Part shown: in pieces, positions 53,048 through 62,096 of the stretch | Numbering within the stretch: the first letter of the stretch is position 1 | Layout: the number at the start of each line of letters is the position of its first letter | Assembly: GCF_000181875.2 (NCBI RefSeq) | Contig: NC_012234.1 | Span: 19,378 to 83,377 of the forward strand | Reading direction: 5' to 3' | DNA length: 64,000 nucleotides | Source: [Borrelia] finlandensis | GTDB lineage: Bacteria > Spirochaetota > Spirochaetia > Borreliales > Borreliaceae | Notes under the pieces: generated by a model | What the model was told of the DNA's origin: nothing | Database searches by the model: none | Seen by the model: the letters and a program-made list of their open reading frames with translations, nothing else | Translations under genes and position numbers: made by a program

Positions 53048-54250
53048 CTATTTGAGCTCTGTGATACTAATGTATGTTTCAAGAATAGACTGGCGAGCAT
53101 TTTGCATTTTGTCTAGATAGTTGTTTTGAATGTACTCTGCTAAAGATTTAGAGTCGCCTGAGTAATAATTAGGATCTGCATAATTAATAAGCTCAAAAGC
53201 GTGTCTTGCCCATTCGTCTTTTTCATCTACTATTTGATCTAGTTTTGATTGAAGCTCTTTTAGCTTCATGGTGAAATCAAAACTGTTAATTTTAGCGTTT
53301 AAGTAATCCTGGTTAAAGATTTCAATTTTTTTATTTATTTCGTCTAGTGCAAGTTCAAAAGAAATTTGTGTTCCAAGCCCTGATATCATTAATTCTCTTA
53401 TTAAGCTGTGATTTTGCTCCTCATCGTAAAGAAGGTCCATTATTGATCCAAATCGTGCGATTTTGCTTGGATCAAAATCCATAAGTGCATAGAATCTCTT
53501 TCTTTCATTTTCTGCTTCTGGTGTGTCGGAGCTAAGCTTTGGCGCGTAACTTCTGTCATAAACTTTACCACTTGAAATAACATCTATTAGATCAAATACA
53601 TAATCTTTCATTTTGAATTGATCGTGAGTTTCTCTAAATCCAAAGTTGTTTTGTGTAGTATTTTTTTCTTCAGCAATTGTTCTAATAAGTTCGTTTTTTA
53701 ATGTTTGTAATTTACTGCCAGAAGATGTTGTTGTTTGCACAGCAAAGCTTGAATTTGTTTGCTGTCTTGTTGGTTGACTAAAGCTGGAACTTAGGGCAAA
53801 TGTTGGCAGCCCGCTATTTCTGCTGTTAAAAGTTCTTGTATTTCCGGGTACGGTTGTAACGGCTTGAATAGGTGTTTTTTGTTTTGTCAGTGTTGCAGCT
53901 CTTGCTGCTGTTGTTTTTGGCAGATTTGACAGATCTGCGCTAAAATTTAAGTTTTGCAATTGTGGGCTTGGTGCTGCTTGTTGATTTTGCGATCCTTTAT
54001 TTGGTGCTGCTGCTACTGTTTTTGCCGCTTGCGATTGTTTTTTTAGCTCTGCTGCTACTTTGTCAGCAATTGGTATATTTTTTGCAGCATTTGAGTTTGC
54101 ATCAGCACTTGTTGTTTCTTGATCATCTGCTGTCTTATTAAGCATTCCTTTTACTTTGTTTTTATAATCTTCATTTAGATTGGCATCAATCGTGCAAGAA
54201 AATAAAAACAATCCCAGGAGCTTTAATTGTATTAATGGTTTAATTTTCAA
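53048..54250 (-). CDS. BBA66-like surface lipoprotein (Pfam54)
   Basis: This 400-residue lipoprotein has leader LIQLKLLGLFLFSC and lipobox LFLFSC. A long Ala/Gln/Ser/Thr-rich tether (residues 35-190) is followed by the helical Pfam54 domain with FKMKDYVFDLIDVI and RKRFYALMDFDPSKIARFGSIMDLL. lp54 BBA66 is immunogenic and reported to aid transmission from ticks. AGGAAT lies near the ATG. Longest member of the array here. Confidence 0.82.
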   Translation of the reverse strand: MKIKPLIQLKLLGLFLFSCTIDANLNEDYKNKVKGMLNKTADDQETTSADANSNAAKNIPIADKVAAELKKQSQAAKTVAAAPNKGSQNQQAAPSPQLQNLNFSADLSNLPKTTAARAATLTKQKTPIQAVTTVPGNTRTFNSRNSGLPTFALSSSFSQPTRQQTNSSFAVQTTTSSGSKLQTLKNELIRTIAEEKNTTQNNFGFRETHDQFKMKDYVFDLIDVISSGKVYDRSYAPKLSSDTPEAENERKRFYALMDFDPSKIARFGSIMDLLYDEEQNHSLIRELMISGLGTQISFELALDEINKKIEIFNQDYLNAKINSFDFTMKLKELQSKLDQIVDEKDEWARHAFELINYADPNYYSGDSKSLAEYIQNNYLDKMQNARQSILETYISITELK

Positions 54251-54370
54251 AATACTATTCCTCGATTTCTTTTTAATGAATTTTAATAATCAAAATTAAT
54301 TAAAATTTAAAATTAATTATTAATTATTAAAAACTTAGTTCAAATTAAGGAATAATCAATAAATATAAAT

Positions 54371-54399
54371 AAAAAAGAGCAAAGTCTTTGCTCTTTTTT
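54371..54399 (-). terminator. Terminator after the small lipoprotein gene
   Basis: AAAAAAGAGCAAAG, one base, and its complement, forming a perfect 14-bp stem directly beyond the stop of the gene at 54402-54539. Confidence 0.85.
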
Positions 54400-54401
54400 A
54401 T

Positions 54402-54539
54402 TTATTCTACTACTGGCCCTATTATTTCTCTATTTTTGCGACAAGTTCTTGTTTTGAGCCAATCAAAGCACGAACACACAAATGAACACAAAAGTAACGT
54501 TTTTCCCAGTTTAGTAAACGCCAATTTGTATTTTTTCAA
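54402..54539 (-). CDS. Very small Cys-rich lipoprotein between bba66 and cspA
   Basis: This 45-codon gene starts with TTG and has AAAAGGAGA 7 bases upstream. It encodes KKYKLAFTKLGKTLLLCSFVCSC as signal peptide, with Cys at the lipobox and nearby, then a short basic tail with another Cys (WLKTRTCRKN) and a PVVE end. The good RBS and dedicated terminator make it a likely real gene. It may be a degenerate relic of a Pfam54 member reduced to its leader. Confidence 0.55.
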   Translation of the reverse strand: MKKYKLAFTKLGKTLLLCSFVCSCFDWLKTRTCRKNREIIGPVVE

Positions 54540-54705
54540 AATATATTCTCCTTTTGTAAAAATGTAGTTCTGGGTACAAAATAATTTTTATTACATATTA
54601 TAAATGTATATCAAATTATTTAAAGTTTAAATTTAAACTATTATAAAAATTGAAAGACATTGGTGTGTTTTAGTTTGGATTTATTTGGATTTAGATTATG
54701 AGTCT

Positions 54706-54737
54706 AAAAAAAAAGAGAAGAATTAACTTCTCTTTTT
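54706..54737 (-). terminator. Terminator after cspA (repeat module copy 1)
   Basis: AAAAGAGAAG...CTTCTCTTTTT hairpin. It is part of a conserved 3' module (GTTTGGATTTATTTGGATTTAG, then GTCTAAAAA, then this hairpin) that recurs after each downstream Pfam54 gene. Confidence 0.8.
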
Positions 54738-54772
54738 AAAATATCAAGTGCAACATATTATTTTTCTTTTTA

Positions 54773-55528
54773 TTAGTAAAAGGCAGGTTTTAAAGTATCA
54801 AAATCTTTGTAATATTGATTAAAGTGTTCTGCCAGTATTTTCTCATTGTCTTGAGTATTTTGATTGTAAACTTTAAGAGTTTCGTTTAAGGTTTTTTTAA
54901 GTCTTTGTTTTATCTCTAAGTTGGATTTTATTCGCATTAGCAATGATTTAGATTCTTCTTGACTTAGATTTTCTACTCCATTTTGTATTAATTTTAAATC
55001 TTGCTCTATTTGGAATTGAATGCCCCATGATATGTGATAAATCAATCTTCCAATTATATTGTGATGTTCGGAATTTTTTTTAAGTATTTCAAGAATTTCT
55101 TTTAATTTTTCTATATTTTCTTTTTTATAATCCAAAGATGAGTAAAGCGTTCTTTTTATTTTCATTTGGATATCTTCATCAATAAGATCATAAGGACCAA
55201 CTTTAAAAGTGCTTAGGAAATCAAATTTTTCCTTAGCAATTTTAGCTATTTGTATATTTTCTTCTTTTTTTTGATCTTCCAGTTCCTTACCAATTGTTTT
55301 TAACTCTGAAGCGGTAGTTTCCATAATTTTTTCATCAGAAGCGCTAAGGTCTCCAGATTTATCTTCAAAATTTTGGGTGTTTTCCCCCGGATTGGTGATT
55401 TTTTTTGGTTTAGTGTTTGCATTTGCTTTAGGATCGATTTTGCTAAAAGGTGTACATGAGATACAAATTAAAGTTAATATCATTGCAATAGTATTAAGCT
55501 TGATTATATTTAGTTTAGCTTTTGTCAA
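54773..55528 (-). CDS. cspA: Complement regulator-acquiring lipoprotein CspA (BBA68, CRASP-1)
   Basis: This 251-residue lipoprotein binds factor H and FHL-1 and blocks complement on the spirochaete surface in the tick-to-host phase. The leader ends with lipobox ICISC. The helical domain contains MKIKRTLYSSLDYKKENIEKLKEIL, HIIGRLIYHISWGIQFQIEQ and the C-terminal HFNQYYKDFDTLKPAFY; the C-terminus is needed for factor H binding in known CspA and is complete here. TTG start with GGAG upstream. Confidence 0.88.
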   Translation of the reverse strand: MTKAKLNIIKLNTIAMILTLICISCTPFSKIDPKANANTKPKKITNPGENTQNFEDKSGDLSASDEKIMETTASELKTIGKELEDQKKEENIQIAKIAKEKFDFLSTFKVGPYDLIDEDIQMKIKRTLYSSLDYKKENIEKLKEILEILKKNSEHHNIIGRLIYHISWGIQFQIEQDLKLIQNGVENLSQEESKSLLMRIKSNLEIKQRLKKTLNETLKVYNQNTQDNEKILAEHFNQYYKDFDTLKPAFY

Positions 55529-55694
55529 AATACTCTCCTTATAAATTAAAACTAATATTAATTAATTCTAATATAAAATAATAATATAACTATATTACAA
55601 TAATTGTCAAATAACAATATTATTATTTAATATTTAAAGATTAAATTTTATTGTTATTTTTAGATTGGATTTATTTGGATTTGGGTTGTGAGCC

Positions 55695-55728
55695 TAAAAA
55701 AAAGAGAAGTTAAAACTTCTCTTTTTTA
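55695..55728 (-). terminator. Terminator after bba69 (repeat module copy 2)
   Basis: AAAGAGAAGTT...AACTTCTCTTTTTT hairpin within the same 3' module as at 54706. Confidence 0.8.
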
Positions 55729-55765
55729 AAATATAAAGTTCAATATATTAATTTTTTTATTAAAA

Positions 55766-56557
55766 TTAATAAAAGGCAGATTGTAAAGAATCAGAGTCTT
55801 TGTAATATTTATTAAAGTGTTCTACTAGTACTTTATTTTCTTGAATGTTGTTAGTATTTTTACGGTAATCTTCAAGAGTTTTGTTTAGGGTTTTTTTAAA
55901 CTTTTCTTGTAGCTGTAAGTCAGATTTTACTTGTTCTAGCAATGTCTCTAAATCTTCTTTTGAATTTTCTTTGCTTAGAGTGTCCAGTTTTTCATTTATT
56001 GATTTTAAGTGCTTTTCCAGTTTTAATTGAATATCTAGTGCTATGCGATAAAGGAAATTTGCAGCAATTTTGGGGTCGTTTTCGTGATTATTTATGAGTT
56101 TTTCAAGAATTTCTTTTAATGTCTCTATGTTTTCTTTTTTATAATCTAAAGATGAAAGAAGCAATCTTTTTAAAAGCATTTTTTCATTTTCGTTAGCTAG
56201 TTCATAAGCCCGAATATAAGTATCTAATAGGCTAGATTCTTCATTAGTAATTTTGGCTATTTGTATATCGTGTTGATTTTTTCGATCTTCCAGCTCCTTG
56301 CCAATTGCTTTTAGCTCTGAAGCGGTAGTTCCCATAAATTTTTTATCAGAAGCGCCAAGGTCTCCAGATTTATCTTCAAAATTTTGGGTGTTTTCCCCCG
56401 GATTGGCGGGTTTTTTCAGCCTGGTGTTTTTTTTAAGCTTGGTGTTTCCATTTGCCTTGGGATTGATTTTGTTAAAAGGTGCACATGAGATGCAAATTAA
56501 AGTTAATATCATTGTAATAATATTAATCTTGATTATATTTAGTTTGGCTTTTTTCAA
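55766..56557 (-). CDS. BBA69-like Pfam54 lipoprotein
   Basis: This is a 263-residue close paralogue of CspA. The two share leader, tether (NPGENTQNFEDKSGDL) and the C-terminal HFNKYYKDSDSLQSAFY, but differ in the middle (LLKRLLLSSLDYKKENIETLKEIL). The BBA69 lineage is reported not to bind factor H despite the similarity. Lipobox ICISC. Confidence 0.8.
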   Translation of the reverse strand: MKKAKLNIIKINIITMILTLICISCAPFNKINPKANGNTKLKKNTRLKKPANPGENTQNFEDKSGDLGASDKKFMGTTASELKAIGKELEDRKNQHDIQIAKITNEESSLLDTYIRAYELANENEKMLLKRLLLSSLDYKKENIETLKEILEKLINNHENDPKIAANFLYRIALDIQLKLEKHLKSINEKLDTLSKENSKEDLETLLEQVKSDLQLQEKFKKTLNKTLEDYRKNTNNIQENKVLVEHFNKYYKDSDSLQSAFY

Positions 56558-56703
56558 AATACTCTCCTTATAAATTAAAACCAGTATTAATTAATTTTTA
56601 ATATAAAATAATATTATAATTATATTAATAATATTGTCAAATAATAATATTAATATAATTGGATTGAACTTATTTAGATTTATTTGGTTCTGGGCTGTAA
56701 GCC

Positions 56704-56736
56704 CAAAAAAAGAGAAGTTAAAGCTTCTCTTTTTTA
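56704..56736 (-). terminator. Terminator after bba70 (repeat module copy 3)
   Basis: AGAGAAGTTAAAGCTTCTCTTTTTT hairpin in the recurring 3' module. Confidence 0.8.
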
Positions 56737-56766
56737 AAATATAAAGTTTAATATATTATTTTTTAT

Positions 56767-57615
56767 TTAGATTATTTTTTTTAATTCATTTAATTTTTCT
56801 TGTTTAGATTTAGCATTGTAAGTAGAATAATCAAATATTGTTGGGTAATTTTCAGCTATGTAGCTTATTATGCTCTCTTCTTCAATTTCTTGAATTTCTT
56901 GGGGAACTTCTTCAACCGTTTTTTTCAAAGTTTTTTTAAACTTTTCTTTTAGCATTAAGTCAAATTCTACGTGTATTAGTAGTTCTTTTAAATTTTCTTC
57001 GCTTAGAGTTTTTAAATTATCTTCTTTTATTGATTCTAAATGTTTGTCTATTTGTGTTTGAATATCTAGAGCTTTGCCATAGAGTAGATCTATAATCATG
57101 TATTCGCCCTCATCTTTTCCCTTAACTTTTTCAAGAATTTCTTTTAATTTCTTTATTTTTCCCTCTTCGTAATTTAAAGAAGCTTGAATTATTCTTTCTA
57201 TTTTCAGTTTTTCAGTTTTTTGAGTTTGTTCACCTACTACGGTAAATTTAGTTTTTTCATCTTTTTCAAGTTTTTCTTTAGCTTCTTGATCTTTTCCATA
57301 ATACATAGGGTATATTCCAAGTTCATCTGCTAAATTCTTAGTATCTTTAGGCATGTTAGCATCTTCTTCTTTTTTTTGAGCTGTTAGTTTATTGCCAAGT
57401 TCTTTTAATTTTGCGATTGTAACTTCTTTTAGAGATTTTTGACTTAAAGAATTAATGTCCCCAGATGCATTTTTTAAATTTTCGGTGTCTTCTTTTGCAT
57501 TGGTGTAGCTGTTTACTTCTGGAGCCATTGGACCAACGGCACATGAGATGCAAATTAAGGTCAGTGTTGCTACGATGATGCTAAGCTTGGTTGTGTTTAG
57601 GTTAGTTGTTATCAA
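56767..57615 (-). CDS. BBA70-like Pfam54 lipoprotein
   Basis: This 282-residue lipoprotein (lipobox ICISC) has KLKIERIIQASLNYEEGKIKKLKEIL, DLLYGKALDIQTQIDKHLESI and a C-terminal ENYPTIFDYSTYNAKSKQEK. It is nearly identical over long parts to the next gene (57848-58753), indicating recent duplication or gene conversion. Known BBA70 is reported to bind plasminogen. Confidence 0.75.
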   Translation of the reverse strand: MITTNLNTTKLSIIVATLTLICISCAVGPMAPEVNSYTNAKEDTENLKNASGDINSLSQKSLKEVTIAKLKELGNKLTAQKKEEDANMPKDTKNLADELGIYPMYYGKDQEAKEKLEKDEKTKFTVVGEQTQKTEKLKIERIIQASLNYEEGKIKKLKEILEKVKGKDEGEYMIIDLLYGKALDIQTQIDKHLESIKEDNLKTLSEENLKELLIHVEFDLMLKEKFKKTLKKTVEEVPQEIQEIEEESIISYIAENYPTIFDYSTYNAKSKQEKLNELKKII

Positions 57616-57779
57616 AATACTCTCCTTATAAATTAAAACTAATATTTATTAATTTTAATGCAAAACAATAGCATGACTATATTTCAATATATTGAAATAT
57701 CAATTTTATTATTTCTTAATTAAAGATTAAATTTATTATTGTGTTTTAGTTTGGATTTATTTGGATTTAGGTTGTAAGC

Positions 57780-57813
57780 AAAAAAAAGAGAAGAATTAAC
57801 TTCTCTTTTTTAA
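57780..57813 (-). terminator. Terminator after bba71 (repeat module copy 4)
   Basis: AGAGAAGAATTAACTTCTCTTTTTT hairpin in the recurring 3' module. Confidence 0.8.
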
Positions 57814-57847
57814 AACATTAAGTGCAATATATTATTTTTTCTTTAGA

Positions 57848-58753
57848 TTATATTGCTTTTAATTCATCGAATTTTTTTTGTTTAGATTTAGCATTGTGAG
57901 TAGAATAATCAAATATTATTGGGTAATTTTCAGCTATGTGGCTTATTATGTATTGGCTTATTATGTATTCTTTTTTATCATCTTCTTTAATTTCTTCAAT
58001 TTTTTGAATTTCTTGGGGAACTTCTTCAACAGTTTTTTTCAAAGCTTTTTTGAACTTTTCTTTTAGCATTAAGTCAAATTCTACGTGTATTAGTAGTTCT
58101 TTTAAGTTTTCTAGGCTTAGAGTTTTTAATTTATCGTCTTTTGTTGATTCTAAATGGCTGTCTATTTGTGTTTGAATATCTAGAGCTTTGCCATAGAGTA
58201 GATTTCTAATCATGTATTCGCCATCATCTTTTCCCTCAACTTTTTCCTTAGCTTTTCCCTTAGCTTTTTTAAGAATTTCTTTTAATTTCTTTATTTTTAC
58301 CTCTTCGTAATTTAAAGAAGCTTGAATTATTCTTTCTATTTTCAGTTTTTCAGTTTTTTGAGTTTCTGCATCTACTACGGTAAATTTAGTTCCTGGAGCT
58401 TTATCAAGTTTTTCTTTAGCTTCTTGATCTTTTCCATAATACATAGGGTATATTCCAAGATCATCTGCTAAATTATCCTTAGTATCTTTAGGCATTTTAG
58501 CATCTTCTTTTTCTTTTTGATCTTCCAGTTCCTTGCCAAATTTTTTTAATTTTGTGATTGCATCTTTTCGCTCTTCTTGATTTTCAGAAGCAAAGTTCCC
58601 AGTTTCATTTTTTAAATTTTCTGTGTCTTCTTTTACATTGGCGTAGCTGTTTACCTTTGGATCAATTGGGTTATTAGCGCATGAAATGAAAATTAAAGCC
58701 AATATTGCCGCAATGGCGCTAAGCCTAATTATGCCTAGTTTAAATTTTGTCAA
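57848..58753 (-). CDS. BBA71-like Pfam54 lipoprotein
   Basis: This 301-residue paralogue of the preceding gene has leader LALIFISC. It has an extra charged KAKGKAKEKVEGK insertion in the middle and a duplicated YIISQYIISHI near the end. The block DLGIYPMYYGKDQEAKEKL is shared with 56767-57615. TTG or ATG start behind GGAGAG. Confidence 0.75.
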   Translation of the reverse strand: MTKFKLGIIRLSAIAAILALIFISCANNPIDPKVNSYANVKEDTENLKNETGNFASENQEERKDAITKLKKFGKELEDQKEKEDAKMPKDTKDNLADDLGIYPMYYGKDQEAKEKLDKAPGTKFTVVDAETQKTEKLKIERIIQASLNYEEVKIKKLKEILKKAKGKAKEKVEGKDDGEYMIRNLLYGKALDIQTQIDSHLESTKDDKLKTLSLENLKELLIHVEFDLMLKEKFKKALKKTVEEVPQEIQKIEEIKEDDKKEYIISQYIISHIAENYPIIFDYSTHNAKSKQKKFDELKAI

Positions 58754-59039
58754 AATACTCTCCTTACAAATTAAAAATCAATATTTATTAATTCTAATAC
58801 AAAATAATAATATAACTATATTGCAACAATTGTCAAATAACAACATTCTTAAATAAGAATTAAAAGATTAAATTTCTATTGTTGTTTTTAGGCCGTTTTT
58901 CTTTATTTCTTTTTTTTGATATTAAAAAATCCTTTAAAGTTTAAATTTAAACTTTAAAAGAGCGTTATTTTTGGTTCGGATTTATATTGCTAGCTTGAAA
59001 AAAAGGAGAGAAATTAGCTCCTCTTCTAAATCTTTTTCG

Positions 59040-59430
59040 CCTAGTGTGCAATTCATCTTGTATTGATTTTAAATGCTTGCTAGCTGTAGTTTTTCAAGAA
59101 TTTCTTTCAATTTATTTATTTTTTCAATTTCTGTATTTTCTTTCTCTTTTTGAGCTTCCAGTATTTTAGCAATTGATTCTAATTTTGAGACTGTAGTTTC
59201 TTCTTGAGATTTTTGGTTTGAATAATTGAAGATCCTAAGCACGTTTTCGAAACTTCCCGTGTTTTCTTTGTGTTGTTGTGGTCCTTTACTTTAGTGTTAA
59301 ATGTATTAATAGCACATGAGATGCAAATTAAAGTTAATATTGCTGTAATTACGTTAAGCTTAGTTGTAGCTAATTTGTACTTTTTCAATTTATATGCCGA
59401 AATAATTTCCTTATAAATTGAAATTAACAA
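59040..59430 (-). pseudogene. Decayed Pfam54 gene (leader plus scrambled body)
   Basis: The first part is a full Pfam54-type leader (KKYKLATTKLNVITAILTLICISCA) and tether, then the frame ends at 59179. Downstream, 59040-59180 still holds fragments in other frames that look like the Lys/Glu-rich region of paralogues. A diverged copy of the 3' terminator module follows at 58970-59035. B31 lp54 also has a short gene (BBA72) in this area. Confidence 0.65.
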
Positions 59431-59564
59431 ATATTAATTTAAAATTAACATGCATTAATTTCAACATAAAATAATATGTATAACTGTATTGCAGTATTTC
59501 CAAATAACAAATCTTATTTGATAAAAGATGTTGTTGTTTTCAGTTTAGATTTATATTATGAGTC

Positions 59565-59600
59565 TAAAAAAAGAGAAGAATTAACTTCTCTTTTTTTTAA
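59565..59600 (-). terminator. Terminator after the Pfam54 gene at 59640 (repeat module copy 5)
   Basis: AAGAGAAGAATTAACTTCTCTTTTTTTT hairpin in the recurring 3' module. Confidence 0.8.
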
Positions 59601-59639
59601 AAAAATATCAAGTGCAACATTTGTTTGTTGCTTATATTA

Positions 59640-60464
59640 TTACTTTAATTGGTTTTGTTTAAATTCCGCACTGTAAGTAGAATAATCAAATATTTGGCAA
59701 TTTTCATTTATGTAGTATGCTATGTAATCTTTTTTATAAGCATCTTTATTTTTTTTAAGTATTTCTGTATCAAGACCCTCTCTATTTTTTTCTACAGAGT
59801 AATATTCTTCAATTTCTTTAATTATTTGGGAAGCTTCTTTAACAGTTTTTTCTAAAGTTTCTTTGAACTTTTCTTTTAGCATTAGGTCAAATTCTGCGTG
59901 TATTAGTAGATCGTTTGATTTCTCTTTTTTTTGTATTAATTCTAAATGGCTGTCTAGTTGTTCTTGAATGCCCAGTGCTTTGTGATAAAGTAGTCCTCTG
60001 ATTATATTTTCGTAATCGGGGCTACCTTTAAGCGTTTCAAGAATTTCTTTTAATTTATTCATTTTGTCTTCATCGTAATTTAAAGATGAATAAATTATTC
60101 TTTTTATTTGCATTTTTGCATTTGTTTTAGTTTCTTCAGTTGCTGTATCAAAATAAATGGGTTTGATTTCATTGGCAAGAGTATCTATGAAATCAGATTC
60201 TGTAATTTTAGCTATTTTTGCAATTTCTTCATTTTTCTGATCTTTTAGCTTCTTGGTAAGTGCTTCTAATTTTGAGACCTTAGTTTCTTCTTGATATTTT
60301 TGATTTAAAGACTCTGGATTTCCAGATTTTTGGTTGCTTTCTTTTATATCAGTGCGGCTTTTTACTTTTGGATCAATTGGATTAACAGCACATGAAGTGC
60401 AAATTAAAGTTAATATCATTGCAATAGTATTAAGCTTGATTATATTTAGTTTAGCTTTTGTCAA
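59640..60464 (-). CDS. Pfam54 lipoprotein (BBA71/BBA72-region paralogue)
   Basis: This is a 274-residue lipoprotein from TTG 60464, preferred over an ATG six codons earlier because AAGGAG lies between them and all neighbours start at the matching TTG (TKAKLNIIKLN). Lipobox ICTSC. The domain has MQIKRIIYSSLNYDEDKMNKLKEIL, GLLYHKALGIQEQLDSHLELI and ends with FDYSTYSAEFKQNQLK, linking it to the BBA70/71 group. Exact orthology within the array cannot be told by eye. Confidence 0.72.
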   Translation of the reverse strand: MTKAKLNIIKLNTIAMILTLICTSCAVNPIDPKVKSRTDIKESNQKSGNPESLNQKYQEETKVSKLEALTKKLKDQKNEEIAKIAKITESDFIDTLANEIKPIYFDTATEETKTNAKMQIKRIIYSSLNYDEDKMNKLKEILETLKGSPDYENIIRGLLYHKALGIQEQLDSHLELIQKKEKSNDLLIHAEFDLMLKEKFKETLEKTVKEASQIIKEIEEYYSVEKNREGLDTEILKKNKDAYKKDYIAYYINENCQIFDYSTYSAEFKQNQLK

Positions 60465-60673
60465 AATACTCTCCTTATGCATATTTATAAGTCAAAATTA
60501 ATGGTGATTGATTTTAATACAAAATAATATAACTGCATTGCAAGATTTGTCGAATAACAATATTATTATTTAATATTAAAAAATCAATCTCTATTTTATG
60601 TTTTTAATATTTTAAGCTTTTTTTAATGTTAACCTCCTTTGATTCGTACACCAAACCGCACATACACCACCAA

Positions 60674-61564
60674 TTAGTAGTGTATGTGGTCACAACAGGT
60701 TTTTAGCGGTGTTTCAATATTGTTTAAAATTTGCATACTTTTATTTGAGTCGAGTTTATGTTCGTATCCAACCCTTATTACTTCTCCGAGAATTTTTCCA
60801 TCAGCTTTGCATCCTCCCGTATTTTTGTCATATTCGTCAATAATGTTATCGACGATTTTTATCCATGAATTTCTCTCTTGTATTAGTTTTTCAAAATTTT
60901 CTTGAATCTCTTTTACTGTTTTTGTTCTAAAATTAAAAATTAGGCGCTTTTGCTCGTCTTTAGTTAAAATATTAACAGTGCCTTCAAATGCTTCTTGGAT
61001 TTTAAATCCTGTCCAAAAAATTGAACCAATAAGTATGTAATGGTAGTTGTTTGAGCTTGATGTTTGTGCGAGTATTGTGGCTAATTTTTTGATTTTATTT
61101 TCATCATAATTTAAAGATGAGTAAAATAATCTTCTAAGTCGCTTGTCTTGTAACATAAAGTCAATATTACTGTCTTTTTTTTCTGTGAATGAGGTTTTAT
61201 TTATTCCAAATTGATCAGCAGGTTCGATTTTTTGAATATCTGTGTTTATTGTTTGAGCAAACATTTCGATATTTGGGCCTATTTTATTAATCAATTTTTC
61301 ATTCTCATCAAATTCTTGTGCAATTTTTTTAATTATTTTTTCTTTTTCATTTTTAAAGAACTGGCTTTGTTGTAAGTTTTGAAGATTTTGGGTGTTTACA
61401 ATCTTTTCTGTTTTTTGTAAAACTTTAATTTTTCCAAGTTCAATGGAGCTTGATTGTAATTCACTTGTCGCTTCTGTGTTGTTTGATTTAGAATAAAAAG
61501 AGCATGAGACCAGTAAAGTTATTTGAAACAGTTTCAATGTTTTCCAAATTTTGTTTCTTTGCAA
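60674..61564 (-). CDS. BBA73-like Pfam54 lipoprotein
   Basis: This 296-residue lipoprotein has leader LFQITLLVSC and lipobox LLVSC. The Pfam54 domain holds QFGINKTSFTE and RRLFYSSLNYDENKIKKLATIL. It is more like BBA64/65 than like CspA in leader and tether. Last gene of the array on this side; starts at TTG behind AAGGAT. Confidence 0.78.
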   Translation of the reverse strand: MQRNKIWKTLKLFQITLLVSCSFYSKSNNTEATSELQSSSIELGKIKVLQKTEKIVNTQNLQNLQQSQFFKNEKEKIIKKIAQEFDENEKLINKIGPNIEMFAQTINTDIQKIEPADQFGINKTSFTEKKDSNIDFMLQDKRLRRLFYSSLNYDENKIKKLATILAQTSSSNNYHYILIGSIFWTGFKIQEAFEGTVNILTKDEQKRLIFNFRTKTVKEIQENFEKLIQERNSWIKIVDNIIDEYDKNTGGCKADGKILGEVIRVGYEHKLDSNKSMQILNNIETPLKTCCDHIHY

Positions 61565-61875
61565 AACGCAATCCTTAAAAAAAATTAATCATTAGTTTTA
61601 TTTGGCAAGCTCAATATTTTTGATTTCTAATATAAATATATTTCAATTTGTTTAATTTTCAATGTTTTTTTATACATTTAAAATACAATTTAATAAATTA
61701 ATTGTTTAAAATATTTTTTTTAAAAAAAGCTTAAAATATTTCGTTTGGTTTTTTTTGAATTTATTAGCAATGTAATTAGTATTGATCTTAATGTCAATGT
61801 TTGCTAAAGTACATTAATTTTAAAATTTTTTGTTATTAGCCTTGTTTTTGTTTGTGATTGAGTTATATTTTTCAT

Positions 61876-61918
61876 GTGTTATTTTATAATAATAAATCTA
61901 ACTATTATGAAATAACAC
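61876..61918. repeat. 16-bp inverted repeat between bba73 and bba74
   Basis: GTGTTATTTTATAATA is answered by TATTATGAAATAACAC with one mismatch and an 11-base loop. It lies in the 532-base gap 61565-62096 between divergent genes; no gene is seen there. It may be an operator or a cruciform site. Confidence 0.55.
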
Positions 61919-62096
61919 CGTTCTCCCCATTTTAATGTAAAATCTAAGTGTTTAATCTTTATTAAAAACCCTTTATTTTTAAGGTCATTCTTAATTAAAA
62001 AAGTTAATTATATGTTTTTATTCAAATATGTATTGATTCTAATTTAGTTATGTTTTAAAATAATAAAAATAAATGTTTAAATAAGGAGAATTAACA

